Source: Streptomyces maremycinicus
GTDB lineage: Bacteria; Actinomycetota; Actinomycetes; Streptomycetales; Streptomycetaceae
Assembly (NCBI RefSeq): GCF_001184025.1
Contig: NZ_BBYG01000014.1
Span: forward strand, 248,001-312,000
Length of the DNA: 64,000 nt
Direction of reading: 5' to 3'
A program made the translations under genes and the position numbers. Shown here in pieces: positions 17,622 through 24,875 of the stretch. The notes beneath the pieces are model-generated. The model was not told where the DNA came from. It worked only from the letters and a program-made list of their open reading frames with translations, and did not search any database. Position 1 is the first letter of the stretch, and each line of letters starts with the position of its first letter.

Positions 17622-17724
17622 GCGTCACCTCCCTCGCGGGGAGGCGGAGTTCCCCGGCGGGGGGATGGGATTCCCCGCCGGGGAGATGGAGTTCCCCGCT
17701 GGGGAGATGGAGTTCCCTCGCGGG
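17622..17724. repeat. 21-bp repeats ending in the antiporter ribosome site
   Basis: About five tandem 21-bp units run up to the antiporter start. In the minus-strand direction each reads CCCGSSGGGGAACTCCATCTC with variation, and the unit next to the gene has become CCCGCGAGGGAGGTGACGC, which holds the Shine-Dalgarno. Each copy carries a short CCCCG/CGGGG dyad. The period is a multiple of three, but I see no convincing gene in it. Confidence 0.85.
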
Positions 17725-18108
17725 AAGTCGGAGTCGGAGTCGGGCTTGGGGCACGGCTCGATGGTGGATGGGCGGTTCTCCTTCTCGGGTCGTCGACGGG
17801 CGGTCAGGGAGGCACAGGCGGTCGCACACGGTCAGAGACGGTCAGAGGTGGACTGCTGCGCCCTGGGTCCCGACCGGGCCGCCTCGGCGCTGCCCGGCGT
17901 TCCGGGCCTCCTCCACGATCACCCGCCGCCGGGGGGCGGCGCCATCGGGGTCGACACCCATTTGTCCCCCAGGGGACGCACCCGGCCGGACGTGTCCGTT
18001 CCGTCGTCGACAAGGGGCCGTACGCCGGGTCGTCGGCGGGCTGCGCGCTTTTTGCCGGACCGGCAACAGCGGTGGCGTGACCGGCACACGATGGGCGACG
18101 GTGGGCCC
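17725..18108. other. Intergenic region between divergent antiporter and methyltransferase
   Basis: About 384 nt with no gene I can support. Short GGAGTC repeats follow the 21-bp array. A TTGCCGGACCGGCAA palindrome lies near 18053-18067, about 40 nt before the methyltransferase start, and may be regulatory. Confidence 0.4.
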
Positions 18109-18789
18109 ATGACCGACACCAACGCGGGACGACCGCCCCTGCCCGACGTCTCCTTTCCTGCCGACGGCTATGTCGGGGACCCCGCGGTACGGGCGGAGTG
18201 GGACGACCGGTACACCGAACGGCAACAGTTGTGGAGCGGCCGGCCCAACGGCGCGCTCGTGACCGAGGCCGCCGGACTCACCCCCGGGCGGGCGCTCGAC
18301 GTCGGCTGCGGCGAGGGCGCGGACGCCGTATGGCTCGCGCGCTCCGGCTGGGACGTGACCGCGCTCGAGGTCTCGGGCGTGGCCCTGGAGCGGGCCGCCG
18401 AACACGGCCGCGACGCCGGCCTCACCATTCGCTGGGTCCACGCCGCGCTGAGCGAGGCGGCACTCCCCCCTGCCTCCTTCGACCTGGTCTCCGCGCAGTA
18501 CCCGGCCCTGCTGCGCACCCCCGACGCCGCGGCCGAGCGAGCGCTGCTCGCGGCCGTCGCGCCCGGCGGAGTGCTGCTGCTCGTACACCACGCGGGGATG
18601 GAGAACCAACAGGCGCACGACAGCGGCTTCGACCCGGCGGACTACGTCTGGCCCTCGATGGTCGCCGCTCTGTTCGACGACGACTGGGAGGTCGAGGTGG
18701 ACGAGCAGCGGCCTCGCGTGGCGCCCGAGGGCGGCGCCGGCGCGCACCACACCGACGACGTGGTGCTGCGGGCACGCCGACTGCGCTGA
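18109..18789 (+). CDS. Class I SAM-dependent methyltransferase
   Basis: 226 residues from the ATG at 18109 (GGTGGG just upstream; an ATG at 18091 is in the same frame). The SAM-binding motif I is RALDVGCGEGADAVWLA. The acidic motif II is VTALEVSG, with Glu where Asp is common, and motif III is SFDLVSAQYPAL. The layout RAEWDDRYxxRxxLWSGRPN before motif I is typical of tellurite/thiopurine-like methyltransferases. The substrate is unknown. It stands alone, divergent from the antiporter. Confidence 0.88.
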   Translation: MTDTNAGRPPLPDVSFPADGYVGDPAVRAEWDDRYTERQQLWSGRPNGALVTEAAGLTPGRALDVGCGEGADAVWLARSGWDVTALEVSGVALERAAEHGRDAGLTIRWVHAALSEAALPPASFDLVSAQYPALLRTPDAAAERALLAAVAPGGVLLLVHHAGMENQQAHDSGFDPADYVWPSMVAALFDDDWEVEVDEQRPRVAPEGGAGAHHTDDVVLRARRLR

Positions 18790-18909
18790 GGCCCCACCGT
18801 CCGTGGCTCGGGGTTCGGGGTTCGGGGTTCGGGACTCGGGACTCCAGGAGCCGGTCGGCGAACTCACTTACCGCGCGCGGCAGTTACGTGACCCTTCCGG
18901 GCGGAGCGG

Positions 18910-19503
18910 TCAGCGCGGCGTGTCGGCCCCGGCCCGGAAAGCGCCGCCGTGGCCGGGCACGATCAGGTCCGCGGCGTTCAGCACCCGCAGCCGGGAGGCG
19001 CGCAGCACCTCACGGTCAGGGGCCACCGGGTCCTCCGCAGGGCCCTCCGCGTGCCACCACAGGTCACCGGCGAAGGCGACCACGCCCGACTCCGTGCCCG
19101 CGAGCAGCGTGATGTCCTCGGCGCTGTGGCCAGGGGTGCGGATCAGCCTCAGGGACGGGGTGAGTTCGTATCCCTCCGCGTCCCGGTTCCTCCACTGGTC
19201 ACCGAGGTACTCCACCTTGTGGTCGTGCACCCGAGCCCGTCCGAACAGACCCACGTTCATGGTGTTGTCGGGGTGATGATGGCTGAGTACGACGTCGGTG
19301 ATGTCGTCGGGGCCGAGACCCGACTCCGCGAGCGGAGCGAGGATACGGTCGCGGCTCGCCACCATGCCCGGGTCGAAGATCACATGCCGGCCGGCATCGG
19401 ATACGTAGGAGACGGTGGCGGCGACTCCGGGGCCGGTGGAGCCGACGTATCCGGTGGTCAGGATCTTGTACACGGCGCTGCGGCCGAGCGGTGCGTCTGT
19501 CAT
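18910..19503 (-). CDS. Metallo-beta-lactamase-fold hydrolase (MBLAC1-like)
   Basis: 197 residues, a compact MBL domain. The first metal motif is SHHHPDN, where the usual final His of HxHxDH is Asn. The other ligands are His in RTPGHSAEDI, Asp in AFAGDLWW and His in IVPGHGGAF. The arrangement NTMNVGLFGRARVHDH after the motif resembles MBLAC1-like proteins. It probably hydrolyses an ester, thioester or lactone, but the loss of one zinc ligand leaves activity uncertain. It is divergent from the GlxA-type regulator, 91 nt apart. Confidence 0.82.
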   Translation of the reverse strand: MTDAPLGRSAVYKILTTGYVGSTGPGVAATVSYVSDAGRHVIFDPGMVASRDRILAPLAESGLGPDDITDVVLSHHHPDNTMNVGLFGRARVHDHKVEYLGDQWRNRDAEGYELTPSLRLIRTPGHSAEDITLLAGTESGVVAFAGDLWWHAEGPAEDPVAPDREVLRASRLRVLNAADLIVPGHGGAFRAGADTPR

Positions 19504-19539
19504 GGCCTCGATCCTTCCGGGCGGACCGGTCGTCCACGA

Positions 19540-19585
19540 GTGGCACAGTTGCCGTTGATCGCAGGATTAATGCCACCCGTGCCAC
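19540..19585. promoter_or_regulatory. Shared operator candidate between MBL gene and regulator
   Basis: GTGGCAC (19540-19546) and GTGCCAC (19579-19585) form a 7-bp inverted repeat 32 nt apart, with an extra TGCCAC at 19571. This lies in the 91-nt divergent spacer. The GlxA-type regulator is the obvious candidate binder. Confidence 0.45.
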
Positions 19586-19594
19586 ACTCGACGG

Positions 19595-20551
19595 ATGCCT
19601 CCCTTCGCGACTGTCGCCGCGTACGCCCCGCCCGGAGTCGGCATGCTGGCCGTCGGCATCGTCACCGAGGTCTTCGCTCCGCACGGGGAGAGGGCGCCCG
19701 GCTTCGACGTCGCTCTGTGCACCGACCGGCCCGGGCCGGTCCCCACCGACGTCGGGGTGCCGCTCGGCGTCACCCACGGCCTGGACCGACTCGCCTCGGC
19801 CGATCTGGTGATCGCCCTGCCGTGGGCCGACTTCCGTACGCCGCCCGCGTCCGCCGTGCTCGACGCGCTGTCGGCGGCACACGAGCGCGGCGCGCTGGTG
19901 GCGGGCCACTGCGTCGACGCCTTCGCACTCGCCGCCGCCGGACTGCTCGACGGCCGACGGGCCACCACCCACTGGCGGTTCGCCGAACTGCTCGCCGGCC
20001 GTCACCCGGACGTCACCGTCGAACCCGACGCGCTCTACATCGACGAAGGCCGCGTCGTCACCGGCGCGGGCGCCGCCGCGGGCTTCGACCTCTGCCTGCA
20101 CCTGCTGCGCCGGGAACACGGAGCCGCGATGGCCAACGCCGTCGCCCGGGACGTGGTGCTGCCCTCCCACCGCGACGGCGGGCAGGCGCAGTACCTGGCC
20201 GCCCCCGTACCCGAGGACTGCCGCGACGAGCGTCTCGCCGAGGTACTCGCCTGGGCCCGCGAGAACCTCCACCAACCGCTTCCCGTCGCCGAACTGGCCC
20301 GGCGCGCCGTGATGAGCAAACGCTCCTTCGCCCGCCGCTTCACCGCCGCGACCGGCACCACCCCGCACGCCTGGCTGCGGAACCTGCGACTGAGCAGCGC
20401 CGAGGAGCTCCTGGAGACCACGGATCTGCCGGTCGAGGAAATCGCGCGCCGTGTCGGTTACGGAAGCGCGGCCGTCCTGCGCGAACAGTTCGTACGCCGC
20501 AGGGGAGTCCCGCCCCGCTCCTACCGCCGCTCCTTCACGAACGCACCGTGA
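19595..20551 (+). CDS. GlxA-family AraC-type regulator with DJ-1/PfpI domain
   Basis: 318 residues. The first 190 form a DJ-1/PfpI-like class I amidotransferase domain; the elbow reads AGHCVDAFALAAAGLLDGR, with Cys at the usual position. The last 100 residues are an AraC HTH pair (LPVAELARRAVMSKRSFARR, then VEEIARRVGYGSAAVLREQF). Proteins of this architecture sense small metabolites and control adjacent degradation genes. The divergent MBL hydrolase is the likely target. Confidence 0.9.
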   Translation: MPPFATVAAYAPPGVGMLAVGIVTEVFAPHGERAPGFDVALCTDRPGPVPTDVGVPLGVTHGLDRLASADLVIALPWADFRTPPASAVLDALSAAHERGALVAGHCVDAFALAAAGLLDGRRATTHWRFAELLAGRHPDVTVEPDALYIDEGRVVTGAGAAAGFDLCLHLLRREHGAAMANAVARDVVLPSHRDGGQAQYLAAPVPEDCRDERLAEVLAWARENLHQPLPVAELARRAVMSKRSFARRFTAATGTTPHAWLRNLRLSSAEELLETTDLPVEEIARRVGYGSAAVLREQFVRRRGVPPRSYRRSFTNAP

Positions 20552-20757
20552 CGCACGGGGCCGACCAGCCGGGCCACGCGGCCGCGGCGGCCCGGACCTG
20601 GCGCGCAGCGCCCACACCCCGACGGTTGCGTCCCGACTCGGCCGATCACACCGCCGGTTATGACTGAAAACACCGCTAACTCCGGCACAACCATCCGAAG
20701 GCCGCGCCCGTCACATAAGGCAGGAGCAACCAACTCCTAAGCACACAAGGGGGAAAT

Positions 20758-21207
20758 ATGCGCTTCACTCATTCCATTCTGGGCGCCGCGGCACTGGCCG
20801 CCCTGTCGGTGGGGGCCACCACCGCCCTGGCGGCACCGGCCTCCGCCACACCCAACACCACCCCGCAGAAGGTCTGCGGAAGCGGCTACAAGACCGTGAA
20901 CTCCGCTCCCGTCGGCTCGCTGGGCACCGTCTACCTCGCCTACAACTCCGGCAACGGCAACAACTGCGTCGTCACCATCCGCAACAACCCCGGCACCGCC
21001 GTCGACATGTCCGCCTGGATCTACGTCCCCGACACCAACGAGGGCGACGACGACTACGGGCGCTACACGTCGTACGCGGGACCCTCGTACGTCATCGGCA
21101 AGGGCTACTGCGTCGACTGGGGCGGCGGCATCGCCAACACGTACGTACAGGTGACCGGCTCCAACTGCGGCTCCCTCAAGGAGACCCGGACCACCTACAC
21201 CCACTGA
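20758..21207 (+). CDS. SapA-like spore-associated secreted protein
   Basis: 149 residues, with GGGGGAAAT before the ATG. A Sec signal peptide (to about ASA-TP, residue 31) leads a mature domain of about 118 residues with four cysteines (VCGSGYK, NNCVV, GYCVDW, SNCGS), probably two disulfides. The KVCGSGYKTVNSAPVGS start and the YCVDWGGGI block are those of the SapA/spore-associated protein family of Streptomyces. These are secreted proteins found on spores; their biochemical role is unknown. Confidence 0.8.
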   Translation: MRFTHSILGAAALAALSVGATTALAAPASATPNTTPQKVCGSGYKTVNSAPVGSLGTVYLAYNSGNGNNCVVTIRNNPGTAVDMSAWIYVPDTNEGDDDYGRYTSYAGPSYVIGKGYCVDWGGGIANTYVQVTGSNCGSLKETRTTYTH

Positions 21208-21236
21208 CGCGCCGAAGGCCACGACAGCCCCACCCC

Positions 21237-21269
21237 GCCCCGGCGGAGCCCGTCCGGCTCCGCCGGGGC
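21237..21269. terminator. Terminator hairpin after the SapA-like gene
   Basis: Perfect 14-bp arms GCCCCGGCGGAGCC (21237-21250) and GGCTCCGCCGGGGC (21256-21269) with a 5-nt loop, 30 nt after the stop codon. No T run. Confidence 0.8.
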
Positions 21270-21350
21270 ATCACGTCCGGGGCCGCTCGGACGCCGCCGC
21301 GCGGACACCCCCGTCCGTACGTCTCCGGCATAGCGTTCACTTTCCACTCA

Positions 21351-21487
21351 TTGCAACGAACCCGCGAGGCCTGTTGCGTTGACAATCAAGCCATTGCAAC
21401 GATTTCACCTGTCTGAACAGGCCTGTTATCCACGTTGCGCATTTAACTCGTTGCCCCGTCGGTGAATGCAACGTAGCGTTTGCGCAA
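21351..21487. repeat. Cluster of TTGCAACG / CGTTGC half-sites
   Basis: The leader of the GtrA-like gene holds TTGCAACG at 21351 and 21394, TGCAACG at 21467, and the reverse form CGTTGC(G) at 21433 and 21449, with TTGCGCAAC at 21480. A TTGACA at 21379 could be a -35 box. Several spaced copies in both orientations suggest a multi-site regulator. Confidence 0.6.
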
Positions 21488-21563
21488 CAGGAAACGACGA
21501 GCCCAGGGCCTCCCAAGTCCGAGGCTCCGCGTTTCGCGAAGGAGCGATCCCAGGGGGCGGATC

Positions 21564-22088
21564 ATGGAGACCGAGCAGAGCCGGCGGCGGGCGACACCCG
21601 CCCTCACCGCCTTCGCGCGCTTCGCACTCTGCGGCGGCGGAGTGGGGCTCGCTTCCAGCTTCGCCGTGGCGGCGCTCGCCTCCTGGCTCCCCTGGGTCCT
21701 GGCCAACGCCCTGATCACCGCGGCCTCCACGTTCCTGGCCACCGAGCTGCACGCCCGCTTCACCTTCGGGACGGGCGGGCGCGCGACCTGGCGGCAGCAC
21801 GCGCAGTCGGCCGGGTCCGCGGCGGCCGCGTACGCGGTGACCTGCGTGGCGATGGGTGTCCTCCAGTACCTGGTGGCGTCACCCGGCGCGGCGCTCCAAC
21901 AGGTCGTCTACCTGTCGGCCTCGGCACTCGCCGGTGCCGCGCGGTTCGCCGTGCTCCGCCTCGTCGTCTTCGCACGCCACCGCTCGCAGACCGCGGCCCC
22001 CGTGCGCACCGCCCGTCGCCTGCCCGCGCCGCCCGTGGTCCGCGCCGAGGCTTCCGTCAGCCCGTCGGTGCTCTGCCGCGCCGCCTGA
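21564..22088 (+). CDS. GtrA-like small membrane protein
   Basis: 174 residues from the ATG at 21564 (AGGGGGCGG upstream). It has four membrane segments, with FARFALCGGGVGLASSFAVA in the first and LANALITAASTFLATELHAR before FTFGTGG. This pattern, ending in an (N)xxHxRFTF-like tail, matches the GtrA/DPMS family, which is thought to help move prenyl-linked sugars across the membrane. The soluble, Pro/Arg-rich tail of about 45 residues is unusual. There is no glycosyltransferase neighbour. An upstream start at 21480 is less likely. Confidence 0.72.
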   Translation: METEQSRRRATPALTAFARFALCGGGVGLASSFAVAALASWLPWVLANALITAASTFLATELHARFTFGTGGRATWRQHAQSAGSAAAAYAVTCVAMGVLQYLVASPGAALQQVVYLSASALAGAARFAVLRLVVFARHRSQTAAPVRTARRLPAPPVVRAEASVSPSVLCRAA

Positions 22089-22130
22089 CCGTGCCGACGG
22101 GCCCGGCCCGCTCCCGGACCCGCGGACATG

Positions 22131-22163
22131 CCGCCGCCCGGGACTGAGGACCCCGGGCGGCGG
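22131..22163. terminator. Bidirectional terminator between GtrA-like and M4 genes
   Basis: CCGCCGCCCGGG (22131-22142) and CCCGGGCGGCGG (22152-22163), 12-bp perfect arms with a 9-nt loop, between convergent genes. Confidence 0.8.
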
Positions 22164-22203
22164 TGTCGGGCGGTCAGCGGTCAGTGGCCGCCGACCGAGG
22201 CGG

Positions 22204-24480
22204 TCAGGGCGTCAGCTGCCAGCGCTGGATGTACCCCACGTCGATCGACGCGCGGTCCTGGACCCGCAGCTTCCATGTGCCGTCGAGGGGCTGGGCCGAC
22301 GCGTCGACCGTGAAGGTCTGGTCGACGTTGTCGGCGGAGCCGCCGGCGCGGTTGAGGAGCGAGTAGACGGTGCCGTCGGGGCCGACCAGGTCGACGGTCA
22401 GGTCACCGCGGTAGGTGTGGACGATGTTGACGTAGACCGAGGTGGTCGCGGAGGCGTTGCCATCACGGCCCGTGATGGTGATCGGGGACTCCACGGCCGC
22501 GGCGTTGTCGGGGATGTCGACGCGGGTGGCGGAGGCGTAGATGTACGCGATCCGCCAGGTGAAGGTGTCCGTGACGGACGCGCCGGTGCTGTCGGTGACC
22601 GTGACGGCGACGTCGCTGCTGCCGAGGGTCGTCGGCGTCCCGGAGATCAGGCCGTTCGCACCGAGAGTCAGCCCGTCGGGCAGGCCGGTGGCCTCATAGG
22701 TCAGGCCCGCACCGGAGTTGGTGGTGTACGCGTCCACCTGGAGGCTGACCGACTGGCCCACGCCGCTGGTCTGGTCGGCGATCGGGGCGACGTTGACGCC
22801 GAGGGCTATCCGGCTGCCGACGTTGATGGCGGCCCAGGCGTCGGCGACGGCGAGGTAGGTGGGGCTGTAGGCGCCGAACAGGTCGGCCGACGCCTGGAGG
22901 GTGGCGGTGCGGGCGCCCGCGTAGTTGGTCGACGAGGTCATGTACGTCGTCAGCGCGCGGTACCAGATGGCGGCGGCGTTCTCGATGCCGATGCCGGTGA
23001 CGGCCTGACCGTCGTAGGTCGGGCTGTCGTAGGCGACGCCGTTGACGGTCTTGGCGCCGCTGCCCTCGGAGAGCAGGTAGAAGAAGTGGTTGGCCGGGCC
23101 CGAGGAGTAGTGGACGTCGACGCTGCCCAGGGTGGAGCTCCAGCTGTCGCGGGAGGCGCCGTCCTTGGAGGGCTTGTCCATGTACCGCAGCGGGGTGCCG
23201 TTGCCGTTGATGTCGATCTTCTCGCCGACGAGGTAGTCGCCGGGGTCGGCGGCGAGGCCGGAGTGGAACTCGACGGCGGCGGCGAAGATGTCGGAGGTCG
23301 CCTCGTTGAGGCCCCCGGACTCGCCGGAGTAGGTCAGGTTGGCGGTGGCGGCGGTGACACCGTGGCTCATCTCGTGGGCGGCCACATCCAGGGCGGTCAG
23401 CGGGTGGGTGTTGCCCGAGCCGTCGCCGTAGGTCATGCAGAAGCAGCTGTCCTGCCAGAAGGCGTTGACGTAGCTGTTGCCGTAGTGGGCCCGGCTGTAG
23501 GCGGCGACGCCGTCGTTGCGGATGCCGTTACGGCCGTACACGTCCTTGTAGTAGTCCCAGGTCGCGGCGGCGCCGAAGGCCACGTCGACACCGGCGGTCT
23601 GGCGATCGGAGGGCAGGCCGTTGCCCCAGACATCGTTGTCGTCCGTGAAGAGGGTGCCGGTGCCGGAGGTGCCCTGGTTCAGGTCGTAGGTCTTGTGCCC
23701 GGCGCGGTCGCCGTCGGTGAGCTGGTACGTCGATCCCGACAGCGTGCTGCCGACCGAGACCGTGCCGGCGTACTGGCCGGTGCCGGTGCCGGTGTGCACC
23801 TTCTCGGCGGCGAGGATCTGCTTGCCCGTGGTCGCGTCGGTGACCACCTGGAGCTCACTGGGCGTGCCGTCCCGCTGAACGCCCTCGACGACCGTCTCCC
23901 AGGCGAGGACGGGTCGGGCGGCGCCTGCCCAGACGACGAGGCGGGGCGCCCTCTCGGCCTCGGCGCCGGTGGCGTCCGCGCTCCTCGCGGCCGCGAGAGC
24001 CTTGCCGGTGGCGTCGGTCGCGGAGAGCTTCGGGCTGAGCGAGGGCAGCGTGAGCGTGGCGCCGCTCGCCCGGGAGACGGTGGTCCGGCCGTCCTCGAGG
24101 TGGACGACCAGGTCACCGCCGAGGACGGGCAGACCGGCGTAGGTGCGCTCGTAGCGGGTGTGCGTGGTTCCGTCGGCGTCCTGGACGACGTCCCTGACGA
24201 CGAGCTTCTCCCGGGCGCCGAGGGCGAGTCGCCGGGCCGTGCTGCCGGCCGCGGTCTGCGCGCTCTTGATCAGCGAGGCGCGGCGGGCCGGGGACAGCGG
24301 CGTCGCCGCCGCGCCCGCGCGAGGCGTGGCGGAGATCTTGGCGTGACCGGGACCCGGGTCGGCGGGGGCCGCGCCGGCGGTACCGGCCGGGGCTCCCAGG
24401 GCGAGCAGGGTCCCGATGGTCGTCAGAGCGAGGGCGGTGGCGCGTCTGCGCCGGAGGATGGGGTGGTGTCGCCGGGGCAA
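22204..24480 (-). CDS. Secreted M4 (thermolysin-family) metalloprotease with P-domain
   Basis: 758 residues from a TTG start at 24480 with AAGGAG 6 nt upstream. The order is signal peptide, FTP/PepSY-type propeptide (about 70-215), M4 catalytic domain, a putative-Ig (He_PIG) domain (GLPDGLTLGANGLISGTPTT), and a C-terminal proprotein-convertase P-domain (IPDNAAAVESPITI... to the end). Zinc ligands are His369 and His373 in HEMSH with catalytic Glu370, and the third ligand is Glu393 in GGLNEATSD. It is a general extracellular endopeptidase that is self-activated by cutting its propeptide. A paralogue with a different tail lies at 44817-47222. Confidence 0.93.
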   Translation of the reverse strand: MPRRHHPILRRRRATALALTTIGTLLALGAPAGTAGAAPADPGPGHAKISATPRAGAAATPLSPARRASLIKSAQTAAGSTARRLALGAREKLVVRDVVQDADGTTHTRYERTYAGLPVLGGDLVVHLEDGRTTVSRASGATLTLPSLSPKLSATDATGKALAAARSADATGAEAERAPRLVVWAGAARPVLAWETVVEGVQRDGTPSELQVVTDATTGKQILAAEKVHTGTGTGQYAGTVSVGSTLSGSTYQLTDGDRAGHKTYDLNQGTSGTGTLFTDDNDVWGNGLPSDRQTAGVDVAFGAAATWDYYKDVYGRNGIRNDGVAAYSRAHYGNSYVNAFWQDSCFCMTYGDGSGNTHPLTALDVAAHEMSHGVTAATANLTYSGESGGLNEATSDIFAAAVEFHSGLAADPGDYLVGEKIDINGNGTPLRYMDKPSKDGASRDSWSSTLGSVDVHYSSGPANHFFYLLSEGSGAKTVNGVAYDSPTYDGQAVTGIGIENAAAIWYRALTTYMTSSTNYAGARTATLQASADLFGAYSPTYLAVADAWAAINVGSRIALGVNVAPIADQTSGVGQSVSLQVDAYTTNSGAGLTYEATGLPDGLTLGANGLISGTPTTLGSSDVAVTVTDSTGASVTDTFTWRIAYIYASATRVDIPDNAAAVESPITITGRDGNASATTSVYVNIVHTYRGDLTVDLVGPDGTVYSLLNRAGGSADNVDQTFTVDASAQPLDGTWKLRVQDRASIDVGYIQRWQLTP

Positions 24481-24875
24481 CGGGTTCTCCTTCGTGCGAC
24501 GGTCGGCCCGTGGTGGGGGCCGAGGTGGGGCGGAACGGCGGGATGAGGCCGGTCCGGAGCGCTGCACGGCTGGCGGGTGGAAGGAGGTGGGGGGTTGGGG
24601 GATGCCCCGCATGATGCGGGTGTGAAGGAACGGTGAACTTCGGCAGCAGCGTGGCACTGCGTGCACAGGTTTGTCATGGGAATGCCAAAACAACGGCTGG
24701 AAATGACCATGCCCGACCGGGGATCCACCCTGCTCGGCGCACGTTTTCAGCCGTGGGAGCGGCCCGCCCTCCCGAAAGGGTGAACACGGGGATTCCCACG
24801 GCGTGTCGCGGCACTCCGGGCAGCACCCTGCGAGTTCAGGGGGCGACGGCAGTCGGCCGGCGGGAGACAGGGGGC
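24481..24875. other. Divergent control region, M4 protease / channel-like protein
   Basis: 395 nt without a gene. On the minus strand TTGGCATTCCCATGACAA (about 24674-24691) forms a spaced dyad (TTG-CAT, ATG-CAA). It lies in the protease promoter region and could bind a regulator. The last 10 nt carry the ribosome site of the plus-strand gene. Confidence 0.4.

Noticed and set aside
17485..18108. Coding reading of the 21-bp repeats as heptapeptides
   Set aside because: Both strands give short repetitive frames, but neither has a ribosome site or a domain. The array overlaps a genuine Shine-Dalgarno.
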